A program made the position numbers and the translations under genes. Positions 60,799-64,000 of a stretch of 64,000 nt of DNA are shown one piece after another; the first letter of the stretch is position 1, and every line of letters starts with the position of its first letter. The notes under the pieces were generated by a model. It saw only the letters and a list, made by a program, of their open reading frames with translations, ran no database searches and was not told the origin of the DNA. Source of the DNA: Rhytidiadelphus loreus (lineage: Eukaryota; Streptophyta; Bryopsida; Hypnales; Hylocomiaceae); contig OX344762.1 in NCBI GenBank assembly GCA_947034895.1, positions 15,170,760-15,234,759 on the forward strand, in the 5' to 3' direction.

Positions 60799-63060
60799 AA
60801 ATTTAAAGGGAGGTGTCATCTTATTGGAATAGCTAGCAATGCAATCAATACTTCCACCTCGCTATTCAACCAATTGCATTTGTTGTCATCTTCTTTAAAC
60901 TTTATTTGTTCATATTTTAATTTTCTTTGATGCTTCTTCTTTGGTTCTACTGCAAATATTTAACAGTCCTCATCAACATTTTTTTCCTCTCTAAAATCAA
61001 AGGTAGGGTTCTCAAAAAAATCTACATCATGCAAACACATGCATAGAAATTCTCGATCCTCACTCAATTTGCTACAACAAATTGCTAACAACTAGAAAAA
61101 AGCGACTGAAAGAGGAAGAAACAAACACTTGGACAAAACATAAAAGCCGCACACAATAACATGCAATGAACCAAGAAGCAAAAGAAGTAATGAAGAAGTA
61201 GCATAAACAAAAAAAAATCAAACTCCAAAGATAAAGAAGCTTAGAAGAAAAAAAAAAATCTTCATCAACTATAGAGATTTGTACAATCCAACGGAGGAGC
61301 CCAATCTAGCCTCCATCTAGCCCTAAATGGGAGATCGGGTCTCCCAAAATCTTGTCCCAATTGCCCTCTAGGGTTGGAGGATTTGGCACCAAAACCATAC
61401 CGCCTAAGGCAACACTTAGGATAAGTTGACCTTGAGGTGAACTGTCAAGATATGAATTATGACTATGTTTCAACTCTTGAATCTATTGTATTTTTCAAAT
61501 GGGGGAAGTTAGTAAAGAAAGAAAAAGGTTCTTTTGATGAGATTGATTGTAGATGTCTCGATTTAAAGAAGATGTGGTCATGTGGTTATGTGCTCAAACA
61601 AAAAGTAAAGACAAACTAATAGAGTACAAGAGACTTTGAGGAATAAATATTAAAAAGAATGTCATGGTGCTCTAAGCGCTAGGGATACCCAAAATTGACA
61701 TTATATAAAAAAACAATAAAACAAAAGTGGAAGAGGTGGAAAATGGGACAAAAACAAAGAAGAGGAAAGAGACTACAATAATGTTGACAAAAAAGGAAAA
61801 TAAAATGACAAGGTTGCAAAATAAAATGACGAGGTTGCAAAATAAAACGACAAGGTTGCAAATGAAAATGACAAGGTTGCAAATGAAAAAGGTCATGAGG
61901 TAACATTGAAAAAAAAACTATAGAGATAGAGAAAGAAGTCATAGAGGACAAGGATGAAAACAACAATCTAATAACAATAGAGGAGAAAAATGCTCCAAAA
62001 GCTATAACAAAGAAGAAAAGTGTTTTAAGGAATAAAATGAAAATGAAAATGGTGATGTTAAGTGATTTGAAAGAGGTAAACTAGAGTTGTAAACAAAGCT
62101 AGGGATTCCTTGATAGTTATTTTGCAGATAGTGCAAAAGGAGGCAAGTAGGTTTGGAAGTGAGGGTAGATTTTTCAAACATAAATCTTGATGAACTAGAA
62201 GAGCTAAATTTAGAGCACCCTTCTATTCGACACAATTGTCATATGATGAGAAAATTGACTGAGCTCATAAAGGCTTAGAAACCTAAGATGATGACTTTGC
62301 TATTTAAAGGTGAATTAAAGAAATTTCTCTATGATGGAAAGTTGAGTACATTGTATATTAAGCAATTGAGATTAAGCATTACCAAAAAAAGTTACTATAA
62401 TCAAGTAATTTTTTTACTAACACTAATCATTCTTCAAACTTGGATGGCCTATATAGATGTAGTATGTGAATTTGGATTTTTTTGTAGAATAAGACATAAA
62501 ATAGTGTTGTTGGAATGTGCAAATGTTGTTGAAGAGGTGGATTTTGAGGGAGTTGATTATAATTGCAGAAAATGTTTGAAAGTTTGTAGTGATTGTAGTT
62601 GGAGATTGAAGATCTCTTTGTTGGATAGGACATTGTAGGACATTGAAGCAACTTTTTGTCATATTATTTTAGAGATACAGTTTTGATACTTGTATAAAAA
62701 AACATGGTATTTCCCATGTTAGGTTTTATTTTGATATTCCTTATGGAAAATTGTAATAAAATCCATTTGAATATTTGAATATGAAACACCTTTGAGAATT
62801 GATTTTGCATTTCTTTAAGTGATTTTTTATTTTATTTTATGGTTTAGTTTTTTATTTACGTGAATAGTTTTTTCAACGTACGAAAATATACAAATTTTTC
62901 AGTGTAGGAATTTTGAAAATTACTCTATGAAGATTTATTTCTTGTGTGAATTTGACCTCTCACATATCTCTATTATGATTTATTTTCCTATATTTTGTAT
63001 ATAAAGGCTATTCAAACAAGGAATTAAAACAATAATTGCTTGTATAGAAAGTAAAAAATG
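60799..63060. other. AT-rich DNA with coding scraps and a 21-bp repeat
   Basis: No supported gene. Lys- and Glu-rich plus-strand frames occur at 61,690-62,090 with stops, and an open frame at 62,288-62,638 contains YNCRKCLKVCSDCSW but matches nothing I know. Possibly debris of another element. Confidence 0.35.
61799..61890 (+). repeat. 21-bp tandem repeat, about four units
   Basis: AATAAAATGACAAGGTTGCA-like units repeat every 21 bp, encoding repeated NKMTRLQ heptads in one plus frame. The surrounding frame is broken. Confidence 0.75.
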
Positions 63061-63429
63061 TTCCTTGTATACTGGTGCAGTATGCAGATGCCAAAAATTG
63101 AGATTAAGAGCTATGAAGATCATATCTTGTTCCATGACCACTAACTAACGCTAGACTACAATTCCCTTGATCTTCAAGGACTTACACCATTCCAAATCAC
63201 ATTTTATGACTATTATGTATCAAATTTGTTTGCAGTTGTTACAAATTGACAAACAAGCATTTTTGACAATCTAAAGGTATATAATGTTGCTATGAAAATT
63301 CTAGAAGCCAAAAAATGAATGATTTCTCTACGTCTTGAGTAAGATTTTTTCATGAAGGTAAATACTTCGAAACTAGTTTGAACCTTGCCGACATAAAAAA
63401 ATCAATCTCTTGTATATGGATTTATTGTA

Positions 63430-63960
63430 CAAAGATAAATTCAAATGGTAGTGTGACAAAGTCCAAAGCATGTCTTATGACTAAGGGCTTCTCTAAGAGC
63501 TAAAGGGGTGATTATAATCAAACTTTCAACTCAGTCATCAAACATGAAGCGAGTCGAACCATACTAGTGACATCTGAACAAAGCATCCATCTTGTTCAAT
63601 TTGATTTTTAGACAACCTATCTCAATGGCTTGCTAGATTTCATAATCTATATATTAAAAAAACTTGGGTTCAAAATTGTAGAATAAGTTAGTGTTGCCCT
63701 TATATGTATCGTCTTACAAAGTTTGTATGGCCTGAAGCAATTAGTGGATGTCTAGAATACAACCTTCGACAACTTCATGACCAAATTCAAATTGAGACCT
63801 ACGAAGGCATATGCATGTGTTTATATTTCTAAAAATGAGCCAACACTCATTTTTTGTTTGTTTGTTGATGGCATTCTTGCCTATTGCACCTCTATTTCTA
63901 AGTTAGAACTCATGCACTTAAATATGATTATTATTCTCTAAGTGTGGAATCCATTCCCTT
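63430..63960 (+). pseudogene. Ty1/copia reverse transcriptase remnant (runs toward window edge)
   Basis: Reads KACLMTKGFS, FNSVIKHEASRTILV, IHLVQFDF-(stop)-TTYLNGLLD, LQSLYGLKQL, FDNFMTKFKLRPTKAYACVY and LIFCLFVDGILAYC, which follow the copia RT order (ARLVAKGxxQ, FSPVxKxxSIR, QxDVKTAFLNG, LxKSLYGLKQ, CVY, YVDD). The catalytic box reads FVDG. Many stops; truncated upstream or by decay. Confidence 0.8.
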
Positions 63961-64000
63961 TGGCTTATACTTCATTCTTTGGAGAATGACATTCATTTTA

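Noticed and set aside
60815..60990. Polypurine tract and 3' LTR starting near TTTAAAGGGAGGTGTCATC
   Set aside because: It lies outside the terminus shared by copies A and B and outside the TTGT duplication, and the following sequence does not recur at the 5' end.
1..64000. CRISPR arrays, operons, rRNA or tRNA genes
   Set aside because: None seen. The repeats are minisatellites or transposon ends, and the gene structures are spliced and eukaryotic.

Overview
The window looks like nuclear DNA of a photosynthetic eukaryote of the streptophyte line (a charophyte alga or an early-diverging land plant). It is AT-rich, gene-poor and full of transposons. The evidence is a spliced plant-type GH31 alpha-glucosidase/xylosidase gene, a spliced nuclear gene for the chloroplast ferredoxin-thioredoxin reductase catalytic subunit, GT-AG introns throughout, and a Ty3-type retroelement that encodes its own cytosine-5 DNA methyltransferase, a kind of element reported from charophytes and dinoflagellates. 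I cannot name the species.

Layout. 1-5.2 kb: GH31 gene, five exons, plus strand, apparently intact. 5.2-13.1 kb: a TTAA-flanked non-autonomous element, a foldback repeat, a frameshifted TIP41-like fragment (minus strand) and the FTR catalytic-chain gene (minus strand, spliced). 13.1-20.4 kb: AT-rich repeat debris, including a second TTAA element and one copy of a repeat that recurs at 45 kb. 20,474-33,094: one 12.6-kb DNA transposon. 34,720-39,380 and 48,221-60,794: two copies of one Ty3-like family, the first internally deleted and rearranged, the second near full length but decayed. 42.8-44.0 kb and 63.4-64.0 kb: Ty1/copia remnants.

Main result. The 12.6-kb transposon is flanked by a perfect 10-bp direct duplication (ACTATAATCA) and has inverted ends rich in GTGAGC repeats. 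It carries two divergent multi-exon genes. On the minus strand is a MULE-class transposase with a GCM/WRKY-like zinc domain, a DDE-type core and a SWIM finger. On the plus strand is an 11-exon gene whose exons splice in frame to 1,176 codons. It joins a ParB/Srx-like domain to a beta-class (circularly permuted) N6-adenine/N4-cytosine methyltransferase fold. A roughly 127-bp GC-rich minisatellite fills its first intron. This looks like a plant transposon carrying a prokaryote-type ParB-methyltransferase as cargo or as an accessory factor. In this copy the cargo gene has three in-frame TAG codons, each at a place where CAG would read through, so this copy is probably dying.

Two unrelated transposon classes in the window therefore encode DNA methyltransferases of different chemistry: Ty3 with a C5-cytosine enzyme, and the MULE with an N6A/N4C-type enzyme. 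The retroelements show the same decay pattern, with Trp, Arg and Gln codons turned into stops, as expected of long-term cytosine methylation followed by deamination. Positions, splice sites and motifs were read by eye. No database search was run, so family names are recognition calls.
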